Of a DNA stretch of 64,000 bases, positions 63,399-64,000 are shown piece after piece (within the stretch, counting starts at the first letter, position 1; every line of letters starts with the position of its first letter). The stretch lies in the NCBI GenBank assembly GCA_900604495.1, contig UWOR01000005.1, positions 62,001 to 126,000 of the forward strand, given 5' to 3'. The position numbers and the translations under genes were made by a program. Source of the DNA: Desulfovibrio sp. Marseille-P6017. Its GTDB lineage: Bacteria; Bacillota_A; Clostridia; Peptostreptococcales; Peptostreptococcaceae. The notes beneath the pieces were generated by a model, which was given only the letters and a program-made list of their open reading frames with translations, was not told where the DNA came from and did no database searches.

Positions 63399-64000
63399 TG
63401 TTGTCATCCCCTCCTATTAGAGAAATAACTTCCATAATTCTACTAAAGAACTCTTTTCTTGAGTCACTTCCTCTTACTAATTCTGTAAAGATTTTTCCAT
63501 CTTTTATAAATAATATTCTATGAGCATAACTTGCAGTAAAAGCATCATGAGTTACCATTAATATAGTTGATTTTAAAGATTTATTTAAATCTTCAAATCT
63601 TTCAAGTAATAATCTAGCTGATTTTGAATCTAATGCTCCTGTTGGTTCATCAGCAAGAATTAATGATGGATTAGTTACTATAGCCCTAGCTGATGCTACT
63701 CTTTGCTTTTGTCCTCCTGACATTTGATAAGGATATTTATTTAATATTTTTTCAATTTCTAAATATTTTGCCACTTCTTTTATTTTTGAATCTATAAGAG
63801 AAGTTTTTTCTCCTTTTATTGTTAATGCTAATGCTATGTTTTCATAAGCAGTAAGTGTATCTAATAAGTTAAAATCTTGGAATATAAATCCAAGTTCATC
63901 TTGTCTAAACTTATCTAATCTGTTAGATTTTAATCTTGTAATATCATTATCATTTATTATTATTTTTCCTGTTGTTACATTGTCTATTGTTGATATACAG
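63388..64000 (-). CDS. BceA-type ABC transporter ATPase (5'-truncated by window edge)
   Basis: 204 codons open to the right edge, so the N-terminus with Walker A is missing. Visible are the Q-loop [19 protein letters not shown], the signature [18 protein letters not shown], Walker [13 protein letters not shown] and the switch His in MVTHDAF. This is the MacB/BceA branch of ABC ATPases. It overlaps the permease gene by 11 bases, as is usual in bceAB operons. Confidence 0.9.
   Translation of the reverse strand, partial: CISTIDNVTTGKIIINDNDITRLKSNRLDKFRQDELGFIFQDFNLLDTLTAYENIALALTIKGEKTSLIDSKIKEVAKYLEIEKILNKYPYQMSGGQKQRVASARAIVTNPSLILADEPTGALDSKSARLLLERFEDLNKSLKSTILMVTHDAFTASYAHRILFIKDGKIFTELVRGSDSRKEFFSRIMEVISLIGGDDNNVF

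Overview
The window is low-GC, AT-rich DNA from an anaerobic, spore-forming Firmicute. The best fit is the Peptostreptococcaceae (Clostridioides / Paraclostridium / Romboutsia neighbourhood). This rests on a CotE-type peroxiredoxin-chitinase fusion, a SpoIVB-family gene, a PdaA-like cortex deacetylase, ANTAR-controlled glutamine synthetases, a c-di-GMP-I OFF riboswitch ahead of a surface or secreted protease, and strong AGGAGG-type ribosome binding sites with frequent TTG/GTG starts. The species call is inference; no rRNA lies in the window.

Layout. 1-3.8 kb: partial PP2C phosphatase, small membrane protein, cotE, RNase H. 3.9-7.6 kb: a lysine riboswitch driving an NhaC-family transporter, a decayed gene, and an AbgT-family transporter. 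8-17.4 kb: DinG-like exonuclease-helicase, PdaA-like deacetylase, phospholipase C-like and PHP-domain proteins, a frameshifted SpoIVB peptidase and a GNAT enzyme. 17.8-19.9 kb: small Cys-rich protein, Dph6-like PP-loop enzyme, two small membrane proteins. 19.9-26 kb is a nitrogen block: glnA, an ANTAR regulator and pyrG run left, while a type III glutamine synthetase runs right. The shared 360-bp spacer carries two matching promoters, each followed by an AAAGGY hexaloop hairpin that overlaps a terminator. 26-38.9 kb: B12-dependent methionine synthase and its separate reactivation protein, VanW protein, radical SAM protein, EamA exporter, HAD phosphatase, CinA, tRNA-Cys, ddl and a MocR regulator. 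39-44.3 kb: CstA, ThiT with a TPP riboswitch, a rubrerythrin-like protein, DUF4397 and PH-domain proteins. 44.4-51 kb: a 2110-residue secreted M60-type metalloprotease with carbohydrate-binding repeats, behind a c-di-GMP-I riboswitch. 51.2-56.8 kb is an accessory, decaying stretch: CYP152 P450 remnant, RNase HI with a stop codon, an ECF sigma/anti-sigma operon with a frameshift, AraC and VanZ genes, and a LysR scar. 56.8-64 kb: Fe-S proteins, tRNA-Asn, a deformylase-like/LiaF-like/LytTR operon, and a BceABRS-type module whose permease is frameshifted.

Two observations stand out. (1) Two long hairpins (31,944-32,040 and 36,034-36,180) share almost the same apical loop on stems of unrelated sequence. 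This is the behaviour expected of a structured RNA or element family, and I do not recognise it. (2) Both glutamine synthetases have near-identical promoter / hexaloop hairpin / terminator leaders, with the ANTAR protein gene directly downstream of glnA. Several genes (spoIVB-like, ECF sigma, BceB-like permease) are broken by single-base indels in short A or T runs, which may be real decay, slippage sites, or sequencing error.
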